Part shown: positions 43,793-51,223 of the stretch, in pieces | How positions within the stretch are numbered: position 1 is the first letter of the stretch | How the letters are laid out: every line of letters begins with the position of its first letter | Source of the DNA: Ancylobacter sp. Lp-2 | GTDB lineage: Bacteria > Pseudomonadota > Alphaproteobacteria > Rhizobiales > Xanthobacteraceae | Direction of reading: 5' to 3' | Length of the DNA: 64,000 nt | Assembly: GCF_020523795.1 (NCBI RefSeq) | Contig: NZ_JAJALI010000002.1 | Coordinates: 617,690-681,689 of the forward strand | Notes under the pieces: generated by a model | Told to the model about the DNA's origin: nothing | Database searches by the model: none | The model's input: only the letters and a program-made list of their open reading frames with translations | Made by a program: the position numbers and the translations under genes

Positions 43793-44628
43793 CGGATGCC
43801 GAGATCGAGACCTTCCACCGCGACGGCGTGGTGTTCCCGGTGCGCGTCTTCTCCGAGGAGGAGATGGCGGGGAAGCTGGCGGCGCTCGAAGCCATCGAGG
43901 CCAGCCGCGCCGGCCGCCTGCCGCCCTCGATGAACGCCAAGCCGCATCTGCTGCTGCCCTGGCTGTGGGACATCGTGCACCACCCCGCCCTCCTCGACGC
44001 GGTGGAGGACGTGCTCGGCCCCGACCTCCTGTGCTGGGGCACCAGCTTCATCGCCAAGAACGGCCCGAGCGAGCGCTACGTCACCTGGCACCAGGACCAG
44101 ACGCATTGGAGCCTCACGGCGCCGCGCGCCGTCACCGCCTGGCTGGCCTTCACCCCGAGCTCGCCCGCCAATGGCGGCGTGCGCATGGTGCCCGGCAGCA
44201 ACCGCACCATCCTCGAGCACCGCGATAGCGGCGACGGGCTCAACATGCTCGGCCGCCGCGAGGAGGTGATCGCCGAGGTCGACGAGAACGACGCCATCGA
44301 CGTGGTCCTCGGCCCCGGCGAGATGTCGCTGCACGACCCGTTGATCGTCCATGGCTCGCCGGCCAACCTCTCGACGACGCGCCGCATCGGCTTCGCCATC
44401 CGCTACATCCCGGCCGACATCGCCCAGCGCGACGGCATCCGCAACTTCGCCACCTGGGTACGCGGCCGCGACCACGGGCATTTCGAACCCGAGCACGCGC
44501 CGGCAGCCCCCTTCCATCCCGACGCGGTGCGCCATCACGCCCAGTCGATCCGGCAGAGCATGGCGGTGATCTTCGACAAGGCCGGGAACGGCGAGAGCCG
44601 GCCGGCGGGGGCGGAGCCGGGCGCGTGA
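43777..44628 (+). CDS. Phytanoyl-CoA-dioxygenase-family oxygenase (copy 2)
   Basis: Second Fe(II)/2-oxoglutarate oxygenase, 283 aa, clearly a paralog of the one two genes upstream: both share FLWDIVHHP/WLWDIVHHP, LLCW, EVDE.. and GEMSLHD. Iron ligands are H105 and D107 (VTWHQDQTHW) and H192 (LIVHGSPAN). It overlaps the ligase by 16 bases and the P450 by 4. Two related but diverged oxygenases suggest two separate hydroxylation positions or steps. Confidence 0.82.
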   Translation: MGKRLTDAEIETFHRDGVVFPVRVFSEEEMAGKLAALEAIEASRAGRLPPSMNAKPHLLLPWLWDIVHHPALLDAVEDVLGPDLLCWGTSFIAKNGPSERYVTWHQDQTHWSLTAPRAVTAWLAFTPSSPANGGVRMVPGSNRTILEHRDSGDGLNMLGRREEVIAEVDENDAIDVVLGPGEMSLHDPLIVHGSPANLSTTRRIGFAIRYIPADIAQRDGIRNFATWVRGRDHGHFEPEHAPAAPFHPDAVRHHAQSIRQSMAVIFDKAGNGESRPAGAEPGA

Positions 44629-45776
44629 GCGTCGCCTTCACCGATCCCGACGCCCTCATTCTGCCGGCCGGCCCACCGAGCCTCGATCCACGCGACCGCA
44701 TCTGGACCATGAGCCGCCATGTCGACGTGGCGGCGGTGCTGCGCTCGCCGGCCTTCCGGGCGGCGGGCGTGGCGGAGCGGATCGACCGCATCGCCAGCCG
44801 CGCGGGCCGCGACTATACCGACCTGCTCGCGCTGCTGCGCGAGACCATGCTGTTCCAGAACGACGGCAAGCACGCCCGCGCCCGTTCGGTGGTGCGTCTG
44901 CTCGTCCAGCGCGCCCAGGCCGAATGGACGCCCGCCGCCCTGCGCGAGCGGGCGCGCCGCATCGTCGACGGACTACCCGAACGCGGCGTGAGCGATGTCG
45001 TGCCCGCCCTCGCCGAGCCGTTGCCGACGCGGGTGCTCGCCGCGGCGCTCGGCCTGCCGCCGGACCAGTGCGCGTATCTGCGCGAGCAGGCGCTCACGGT
45101 GACCGGCGCGTGGTTGCCCGGCGCGGCGATGCGCGAGCTCGACGGTTTCGAGGCCGCCGCCGGCCTGCTGCGCGCGGCGATGCTCCCCTTCAACACCGCC
45201 GGAAGCCGCATCGCCGATCTCGGCACCGGCGATTCCGACGACGAAGCCGCCGATCTCGCCGCCTTCCTGCTCATCGCCGGCGCCGACACCATCGCCGGCA
45301 CGGTGGCGGCAGCGCTCGACCTGCTCGCCCGCCATCGCGACTGGCAGCCCCGGCTCAGGCAGGATCCCTCGCTGATGCCGGGCTTCATCCGCGAGACTCT
45401 CCGCCTCGCCGGGCCGTTGCGGCGCCTCAATCGCCGCATCGCCGTCGACGCCATCGACATTGGCGGCGCGGCGATCGCGCCGGGCGACATGATCGTCCTG
45501 CAGATCGACCGGGCTCATCGCGACCCCGACGCCTTTCCTGATCCCGAGCACATCGATCCCTCCCGCAAGGGCGCGGCGCTGCTGGCCTTCGGGGGCGGCG
45601 CGCATATCTGCCAGGGGCCGCTTATCGGCGCGCTGGAGGTCGAGGCGATGGTGGGCGCCGCCGTGGAGCGCTTCGCGTTCGCCCCGACAACCGAGCGCGG
45701 CCACCTGCTCGCCCATGCGGACTGGCGGGTCTTCACCCGACTGCCGCTCGCGCTGGAGCCCGCTCCTCCGGCGTGA
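44625..45776 (+). CDS. Cytochrome P450
   Basis: Haem monooxygenase, 383 aa, soluble bacterial type. I-helix IAGADTIAGT, ExxR motif in FIRETLRLAG at about residues 248-252, and the haem loop FGGGAHICQG with the cysteine thiolate at C329. It begins with GTG overlapping the upstream oxygenase stop. No dedicated ferredoxin or reductase lies in the cluster, so it must use partners from elsewhere. Last gene of the six-gene run; it faces the tandem glycosyltransferase convergently, 17 bases away. Confidence 0.88.
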   Translation: MSVAFTDPDALILPAGPPSLDPRDRIWTMSRHVDVAAVLRSPAFRAAGVAERIDRIASRAGRDYTDLLALLRETMLFQNDGKHARARSVVRLLVQRAQAEWTPAALRERARRIVDGLPERGVSDVVPALAEPLPTRVLAAALGLPPDQCAYLREQALTVTGAWLPGAAMRELDGFEAAAGLLRAAMLPFNTAGSRIADLGTGDSDDEAADLAAFLLIAGADTIAGTVAAALDLLARHRDWQPRLRQDPSLMPGFIRETLRLAGPLRRLNRRIAVDAIDIGGAAIAPGDMIVLQIDRAHRDPDAFPDPEHIDPSRKGAALLAFGGGAHICQGPLIGALEVEAMVGAAVERFAFAPTTERGHLLAHADWRVFTRLPLALEPAPPA

Positions 45777-45793
45777 GCGAACCGCCCCGCCGG

Positions 45794-48700
45794 CTACGCC
45801 TTCAGCCGCTTGTCGATCAGCCGGACGATGGTGTTCACCCTCTGCTCCCAGGTCAACCGCCGCGGCAGCGGCGCCGGCTTGGGCGACGGCTCGGCCAGCA
45901 CCCGCTCCACCGCGGCGATGAAGCCGTCGGCATCGGCGGCCAGCGCGATCCGGTCGGCCACCTCGCCGATATTGGCCACCGGCGTCGCCACCACCGGCAG
46001 CCCCACCGAGAGATAGACGTAGAGCTTCAGCGGGTTCATCGAGCGGCTGAGCGCATTGTCGAGATGCGGCATGATCGCCACGTCGAACATGCGCATGTAG
46101 TCGAGCGCCTCCTCATAGGGGCGCACGCCGAGGAAATGCACATTGGGCAGGCCGCGCAGCCGGATGACCTCCGGCCGGCCATGCGCCGAGCCGATCAGCA
46201 CCACATGCCAGTCGGGACGCTGCCGGGCGAGGCTTTCCAGGAGGTCGACATCGACCCGCGAGCGCAGATTGCCGACATAGCCGAGCAGCGGCCCCCGGAG
46301 CCGCGCCAGTTCGCCCGCCCGCGCCCGGCGTCCCGGCGCCAGCCGCTCCCCGGCATTGGGCACCACATGGATGTCCGGCCGGAATTCCGAGAAATCCTGC
46401 CGCTGGCTCTCGCAATTGGTAATCACCAGATCGACGCGCCTGAGCGTCTGCGCATAGCTGTCCTCGAAGATCGCCCGCGCCGCGTCCGAGACCATCTGGC
46501 GCTGATCGTCGATGAGATCGGCGATGGCCAACGGAAAGCCGACCTCGTCATGCAGCCGGGGATAGTCCGTCACTACCGGCGCCACGAAGCTGATCGCCCG
46601 GCCCCCCACGCCGGCCTCGCGCAGCACGGTGCGCACCCAGGCGGGGTAGTCGTCCGGCGGCGGCAGGTCGACGCCGAGGAAGCGATGGGTGGGGCGTTCG
46701 TTGCGATGCACGAAGACGCGGCGGGCCACCTTGCCGTCGTCCTTGGTGCGCAGGAACCGGCCGATGACATTGGCCACCATCAGATTGGTCTGGTCCTCGA
46801 CCCCGCGCTCGGGATCGCCGCGCGAGCCGATGAAGGGACCGCTGACCGGCGCATCGAACTGGACGATCCGCCCGATGCGCGGATGGCTGGCCAGATGGCG
46901 CAGCAGCATGTCGTGCCGCCGGCCATAGATGCCGGTGTCGTTCTGCTTCCAGAAATAGGCGATGTCGATCGGCTGCTCGCGCAGCACCGCCGGAGCGACG
47001 ATCTCGTCGCGCAGCCAGCCCGGCGCCACCGACGGAAGCTTGACGTCGAAGCGGCTCGACAGCTCGCGCAGCAGCACACTAGCCTCGGACGGCCAGCTGC
47101 GACCGGCGGCGCCGGCCTCCGCGATCGCCGTGCCGAGCCTCTCCCGATTGGCGGCATAGCTGTGCTCCGCCATGTAATAGGCTTGGCGCCGCGCCGGGTC
47201 GCCGGGGCTGCCCCCCTCGGCGACCTCGGTGAGAAAGGCCTTCAGATCGGCATCCGACCCGATCCGCGAGACCACGTCCGCGGGCAGGTCGGCAAAGGGC
47301 GGCACATGGTTCACCGCGAGGCTGATGCCGGCCGCCAGCGCATCCGACAGCTTCGCCGGGATCTGGTAGTTGGACACGGGCGAGGCCGGATCCTGGATCA
47401 GGCACACCGCGTCGGCCATCCCCACCAGGGCCGGCAAATCGTGAAACGGCTGCGGCGGGAACACGTCGACGCGCGCCGCCTTCGACTGGCAGAGCGCGAC
47501 GATCTCCCGGTCCTTGTCGGTCGCGCCGATGATGCACAGCACCAGCCGTGCATCGCCGACCGCTTCCAGCGCCTCGGCGAGCTTCACCACGCCCTTATGC
47601 GCCCGCGGCGTGCCGAGAAACAGCAGCACGCGGTCCTCCGGACCGTAGCCGTAGCGCCGCCGCAGCTCGTCGCGCACGGCTTTGTCACCGGTGAACAGCG
47701 CCTCGTCGCGCGCATGGCGGACGATGGTGCCGCCAAACCGCTGCTGCAGCGCGATATTGGAAACCAGCGTGCCGTCGAACAACGGCACCAGCGTCTCGGA
47801 AACGCGCGTCCAGTTCTCGGCGAAGGGAATGTCGAGATCGGCGGCGGTCTGCGGAAGGTCCGACAAAGCCATCGGCTCACCATTGCCGACGAAGGCGAGC
47901 TCATGGTCGTCGATGTCGATCAGCACCGGGCAGCCCCAGCGATGCTTCATCAGCAGACCCAGCACGATGCCGGGCAGGCGAGGCTTCACCACCACCACGA
48001 CGTCGGGCTTCACCCGCAGCGCCTCCCGGCGGGCCTGCGACAGGAATTCGGCGGTGGAGCCGCTGGGAAAGGCGCGGATGCGCATACGCGCCGTGCGCAA
48101 CGGCTCCCACACCTCGGTGCCGAAGCGCGGGAACAGCGCGCCGACCATCTCGACGTCATAGTCCCTGGCCAGCAGGTCGGCGACGACATAGGCGCGCCCG
48201 GCGCAATTATGCCCGAGATCCCAGCACACCACGATGGCCTTGGGGCGCGCGGGCGGCGGCTCCCGCAGCACCTCGCCGGCCTGGAGCTGCACCGGCTCGC
48301 CGCGGGAAACCTTCCGGACCGCATCGAGCCCGAGGCTGGCGATGTGGACCTCGCTGGCTTCCGGGTGCAGCTTGACGACCAGCCGATAGGAACGCGCGCT
48401 GTCGAAATGGCGCAGCCCGACCTCGACCTCCAGGGTGTCGCCCTTGAACTCCTTCGCGCCGGCCAGGCGCAGGAAGTCGCCCGTCGCGAGCTTGTCGTCC
48501 ACCTCCTGGAGGCCGACCCACGCCACGCTGCGCCCGGCGTCGCTGCCCGGCGCGAGTTGCAGGCTGAGCCGCAGGCGATATTCGTCCTCGCGACCGCGCA
48601 GTCCCTCGATGTCGATGGGGCAGCCCAGGCGCGCGCGGGTCACTCCCCGGCGCCAGGACAGCGTGAGCCCGCCGCTGTCATCGACGCTCAGCCGGCTCGG

Positions 48701-48838
48701 CGGCCCCTTTTCCGGCCCCCAGACCTCAACGACCCAGCTATTCGGCAGCCGCATGCTGCGGCCGCGGGACGTCGCCACGAAACCGGCGGGCGGCAGCGAT
48801 TCGAGCAAGGGCAGACAAATCTCGGAATGCACATTCAT
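45794..48838 (-). CDS. Large tandem glycosyltransferase (two GT-B domains) with N-terminal domain
   Basis: A 1014-aa protein. Residues about 1-190 form a beta-rich domain (GLTLSWRRGVTRARLG, SYRLVVKLHPEASEV) that may bind carbohydrate. The first GT4-like unit runs about 195-610 (VCWDLGHNCAGRAYVVADLLA, VLLFLGTPRAHKGVVKLAEAL, IPAKLSDALAAGISLAVN). A second GT-B unit runs about 640-1010 (ITNCESQRQDFSEF, PLLGYVGNLRSRVDVDLLESL, NPLKLYVYLSVGLPVVAT). Bifunctional transferases of this kind can add two sugars in turn to a growing glycan. Transcribed alone on the minus strand; a divergent AT-rich promoter region precedes it. Confidence 0.8.
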   Translation of the reverse strand: MNVHSEICLPLLESLPPAGFVATSRGRSMRLPNSWVVEVWGPEKGPPSRLSVDDSGGLTLSWRRGVTRARLGCPIDIEGLRGREDEYRLRLSLQLAPGSDAGRSVAWVGLQEVDDKLATGDFLRLAGAKEFKGDTLEVEVGLRHFDSARSYRLVVKLHPEASEVHIASLGLDAVRKVSRGEPVQLQAGEVLREPPPARPKAIVVCWDLGHNCAGRAYVVADLLARDYDVEMVGALFPRFGTEVWEPLRTARMRIRAFPSGSTAEFLSQARREALRVKPDVVVVVKPRLPGIVLGLLMKHRWGCPVLIDIDDHELAFVGNGEPMALSDLPQTAADLDIPFAENWTRVSETLVPLFDGTLVSNIALQQRFGGTIVRHARDEALFTGDKAVRDELRRRYGYGPEDRVLLFLGTPRAHKGVVKLAEALEAVGDARLVLCIIGATDKDREIVALCQSKAARVDVFPPQPFHDLPALVGMADAVCLIQDPASPVSNYQIPAKLSDALAAGISLAVNHVPPFADLPADVVSRIGSDADLKAFLTEVAEGGSPGDPARRQAYYMAEHSYAANRERLGTAIAEAGAAGRSWPSEASVLLRELSSRFDVKLPSVAPGWLRDEIVAPAVLREQPIDIAYFWKQNDTGIYGRRHDMLLRHLASHPRIGRIVQFDAPVSGPFIGSRGDPERGVEDQTNLMVANVIGRFLRTKDDGKVARRVFVHRNERPTHRFLGVDLPPPDDYPAWVRTVLREAGVGGRAISFVAPVVTDYPRLHDEVGFPLAIADLIDDQRQMVSDAARAIFEDSYAQTLRRVDLVITNCESQRQDFSEFRPDIHVVPNAGERLAPGRRARAGELARLRGPLLGYVGNLRSRVDVDLLESLARQRPDWHVVLIGSAHGRPEVIRLRGLPNVHFLGVRPYEEALDYMRMFDVAIMPHLDNALSRSMNPLKLYVYLSVGLPVVATPVANIGEVADRIALAADADGFIAAVERVLAEPSPKPAPLPRRLTWEQRVNTIVRLIDKRLKA

Positions 48839-49038
48839 GCAGTGGACACCACGAGGTCACGTCGCATCCCGGCATCCCCGCTCGATGTCGAATGATACGA
48901 TTTTAGAATTAAATTTAAATGGAAATAGAATCAGACACACCCGAGTATTCTTTTCGCATGCTTCGTGAGCCTCTTGAACTTGGGTGTTCGACTTATTGAT
49001 ATAGGTTCGCGAAATTTGGCAGGATCGCATTCCACCAC
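48839..49038. promoter_or_regulatory. AT-rich divergent promoter region
   Basis: 200 bases between the tandem glycosyltransferase and the second pyruvyl-transferase-like gene, far richer in A+T than the surroundings. It contains a perfect palindrome TTAAATTTAA (48909-48918) immediately after TTTAGAA (48902-48908), the left half of an Irr-type box. Promoters in both directions must lie here; exact elements cannot be fixed. Confidence 0.4.
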
Positions 49039-50295
49039 ATGTCCACCGAAACGGCTTCGCTCCCCCCCGTGCAGGACCCTCTACAAATCCTGCTCACCGG
49101 TACCTTCGACGTCCGCAATTACGGCGACCTGCTGTTTCCGCTGCTCGCGGCGCAGCGGCTCGCCCCGTTCGGCATCGAGGTGACCGCCTGTTCGCCGTCC
49201 GGCGTCGCCACCGGATGGGCGGACACCATGCCGCCGCTTCCGGTGAGCGCGCTGATGCAGCCGCCCTTTCCGCTGAAGGGCATCCTGGTCGGCGGCGGCA
49301 ACATCGTGCATGCGCGCGACAGCCGGCTGACCGACTACAAGCTCGGCGACCTGTCTTCCTGGGCCTATGCCGCGCTCTGGCTCGGGGCGAGCATCGCCGG
49401 AGCGGTGCACAACGTGCCGGTGGCATGGAACGCCCCCGGCGTTCCCAATCCGCTGCCGGATCGCCTGCGCGACCACGTGCTGATTCAGCAGCTTGCCGAG
49501 GCGGCCGACTATGTCGCCGTCCGCGATGCGGCCAGCCGCGCCAATCTCGGGCGTGCCGCCCCCCTCGCCCGCATCGTGCCGGATACCGCCGCCGCGCTGG
49601 CCGCGCTGTGGCCGCGCCGGTCGCTCGAGGCGGATTTCGCCGCGCTGGTCGAGCGCAAGGCGATGCCGCGGGAGGCGCGCTTCATGACCGTCCACGTCAA
49701 GGCGCGCTCGGTGACCACGAGCCTGCCGCAGCTCGCCACCGAGATCGAGGCGTTCGCCGCCGCCCGCGGCCTGGTTCCGATCCTGCTCGCCCTCGCCCCC
49801 TGCCATGACGACGACGCCACCGCGCGCCATCTCGGGCGTTTCATGACCGGCCCGCGCATCGTCGCCGACGATACGCGGGGCCTGCGCGAGATCGCCGGCG
49901 CCATCGCCCATGCCGAGCTGCATCTGGGCAGCTCGATGCACGGCTACGTCACCGCGGCCGCCTATGACGTGCCCTCGGTGCTGGTGGCACGGCCGGCGCT
50001 GGCCAAATTCGAGGGCTTTCTCGGGCATATCGGGCGTGACGCGGATCGCGTCGCCGACTGGTCGCACGCCTTCCCCCGAGCCGCCGAACAGCTCGCGGCA
50101 CCGTCGGACGCGCCGCTCATTCCCGCCGCCGTTCTCGCGGCGCTCGACGACCATTGGGCGCAGGTGGCGCAGGCCCTGCTGCATCCGCCACGCACGATGG
50201 TGGAGCGTGCCCGCTTCCTGCGCAGCTTCGTCCGTTGCAGCGTCGAGCGCGACGGCTGGGGCCCCACGCTCCACTCCCAGCTCGACGCCTCCTGA
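49039..50295 (+). CDS. Polysaccharide pyruvyl transferase-family protein (copy 2)
   Basis: GT-B-like protein, 418 aa, paralogous to the product of 38813-40078: LTGTFDVRNYGDLLFPLLAA, ILVGGGNIVHARD, WNAPGVPNPL and LHLGSSMHGYVTAAAYDVP line up one for one. The two probably modify different sugars or positions of the same glycan. It is followed after 46 bases by a methyltransferase gene. Pyruvylation itself is not proven by sequence; other family members have lost that activity. Confidence 0.8.
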   Translation: MSTETASLPPVQDPLQILLTGTFDVRNYGDLLFPLLAAQRLAPFGIEVTACSPSGVATGWADTMPPLPVSALMQPPFPLKGILVGGGNIVHARDSRLTDYKLGDLSSWAYAALWLGASIAGAVHNVPVAWNAPGVPNPLPDRLRDHVLIQQLAEAADYVAVRDAASRANLGRAAPLARIVPDTAAALAALWPRRSLEADFAALVERKAMPREARFMTVHVKARSVTTSLPQLATEIEAFAAARGLVPILLALAPCHDDDATARHLGRFMTGPRIVADDTRGLREIAGAIAHAELHLGSSMHGYVTAAAYDVPSVLVARPALAKFEGFLGHIGRDADRVADWSHAFPRAAEQLAAPSDAPLIPAAVLAALDDHWAQVAQALLHPPRTMVERARFLRSFVRCSVERDGWGPTLHSQLDAS

Positions 50296-50341
50296 ACTCC
50301 CGGCGCTGCCGCGCCATCCCTCCAGCTCATAGCGACCCGTC

Positions 50342-51010
50342 ATGCTCGAAAAAGCCCAGGATCCGCGATACGCCACCATCTCGCGGCCGGCCCCCCACGC
50401 CATCGACCTCCTTGGGAAGATGATGGAGGAGCGCCCCCAACCCATCGTGGCCGAGGTCGGCGTCGGCGTCGGCGCGACATCGGCCGAGCTCTGCCGCCGG
50501 CTGGATGGCGCCGGCCAGATCCATTTCTTCGACTATGGGGAGCGCATCACCGATCTGCTGGCCGATCTCCAGGGCCTCGGCTTCAGCAACATCCATGGGC
50601 ACGCCAACAGCCGCCGGTTCCTCGACAGCTACGCCTGGACCCTCGGCAAGCTGGTGCTGGAACGCCGCGCGGCAAACGCCGGCAATGCCGCGATGTTCGA
50701 CTTCATCTTCTTCGACGGTGCCCATGCCTATCACCACGATGCGTCCTCGACCGTGCTGCTGAAGGAGCTGCTGCGTCCCGGCGGCGTGCTGCTCATGGAC
50801 GATTACGACTGGAGCTTCGCCAAGTCGCCGACCATGCGGCAGAACTCGAATCCGCCGCTGGAGAAGCTTTTCACCGACGAGCAGATCGAGACCTGCCACG
50901 TGAAGTTCATCTGCGACCTGTTCCTCGACAACGATCCCGCCTACCAGCGGCTCGACATCGGCTACACGCCGCCGCACGAGCACCGGCGCGCCTATCGCAA
51001 GGCCGGGTGA
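50342..51010 (+). CDS. Class I SAM-dependent methyltransferase
   Basis: Rossmann-fold methyltransferase, 222 aa. Motif I PIVAEVGVGVGATSAELCRR at about residues 34-53, then IHFFDYGERI, DFIFFDGAHAYHHDASS and LLRPGGVLLMDDYDW. The FDGAHxY..D pattern resembles cephalosporin-hydroxylase/TylF-like sugar O-methyltransferases. It ends the accessory block, in the same direction as the second pyruvyl-transferase-like gene. A sugar or glycan acceptor is inferred from its neighbours. Confidence 0.8.
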   Translation: MLEKAQDPRYATISRPAPHAIDLLGKMMEERPQPIVAEVGVGVGATSAELCRRLDGAGQIHFFDYGERITDLLADLQGLGFSNIHGHANSRRFLDSYAWTLGKLVLERRAANAGNAAMFDFIFFDGAHAYHHDASSTVLLKELLRPGGVLLMDDYDWSFAKSPTMRQNSNPPLEKLFTDEQIETCHVKFICDLFLDNDPAYQRLDIGYTPPHEHRRAYRKAG

Positions 51011-51223
51011 CGGCCGGCCCCGCCGCCGGGTCGGCCAGGCCGGCGGGATGCCGGGCGGGCGCGGAGACGCCGCAATTCTGCATGCGCGGGGCGCCTACGG
51101 CGGAATCGTGCCGTAGCGGCCGTGGCGTCCCGGCGCCGGCTCGATTAAGAAGGGTGTTCCTGACCCTTTCCGATGGCTTCCGTTCGACGCCTGACGACAT
51201 TTGCGAGATAGGCGGAACCAGCC

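Noticed and set aside
41262-44628. PhyH proteins as halogenases
   Set aside because: Halogenases of this fold replace the HxD aspartate with Ala or Gly; both proteins keep the aspartate.
45773-48895. 1040-aa plus-strand open frame
   Set aside because: Antisense to the tandem glycosyltransferase, whose two GT-B units are well conserved; the plus frame is His/Arg/Gln-rich without domains.
34966-51010. Classical siderophore cluster between the iron importers
   Set aside because: No NRPS, NIS synthetase, TonB receptor or MFS exporter is present; only a looser iron link remains possible.
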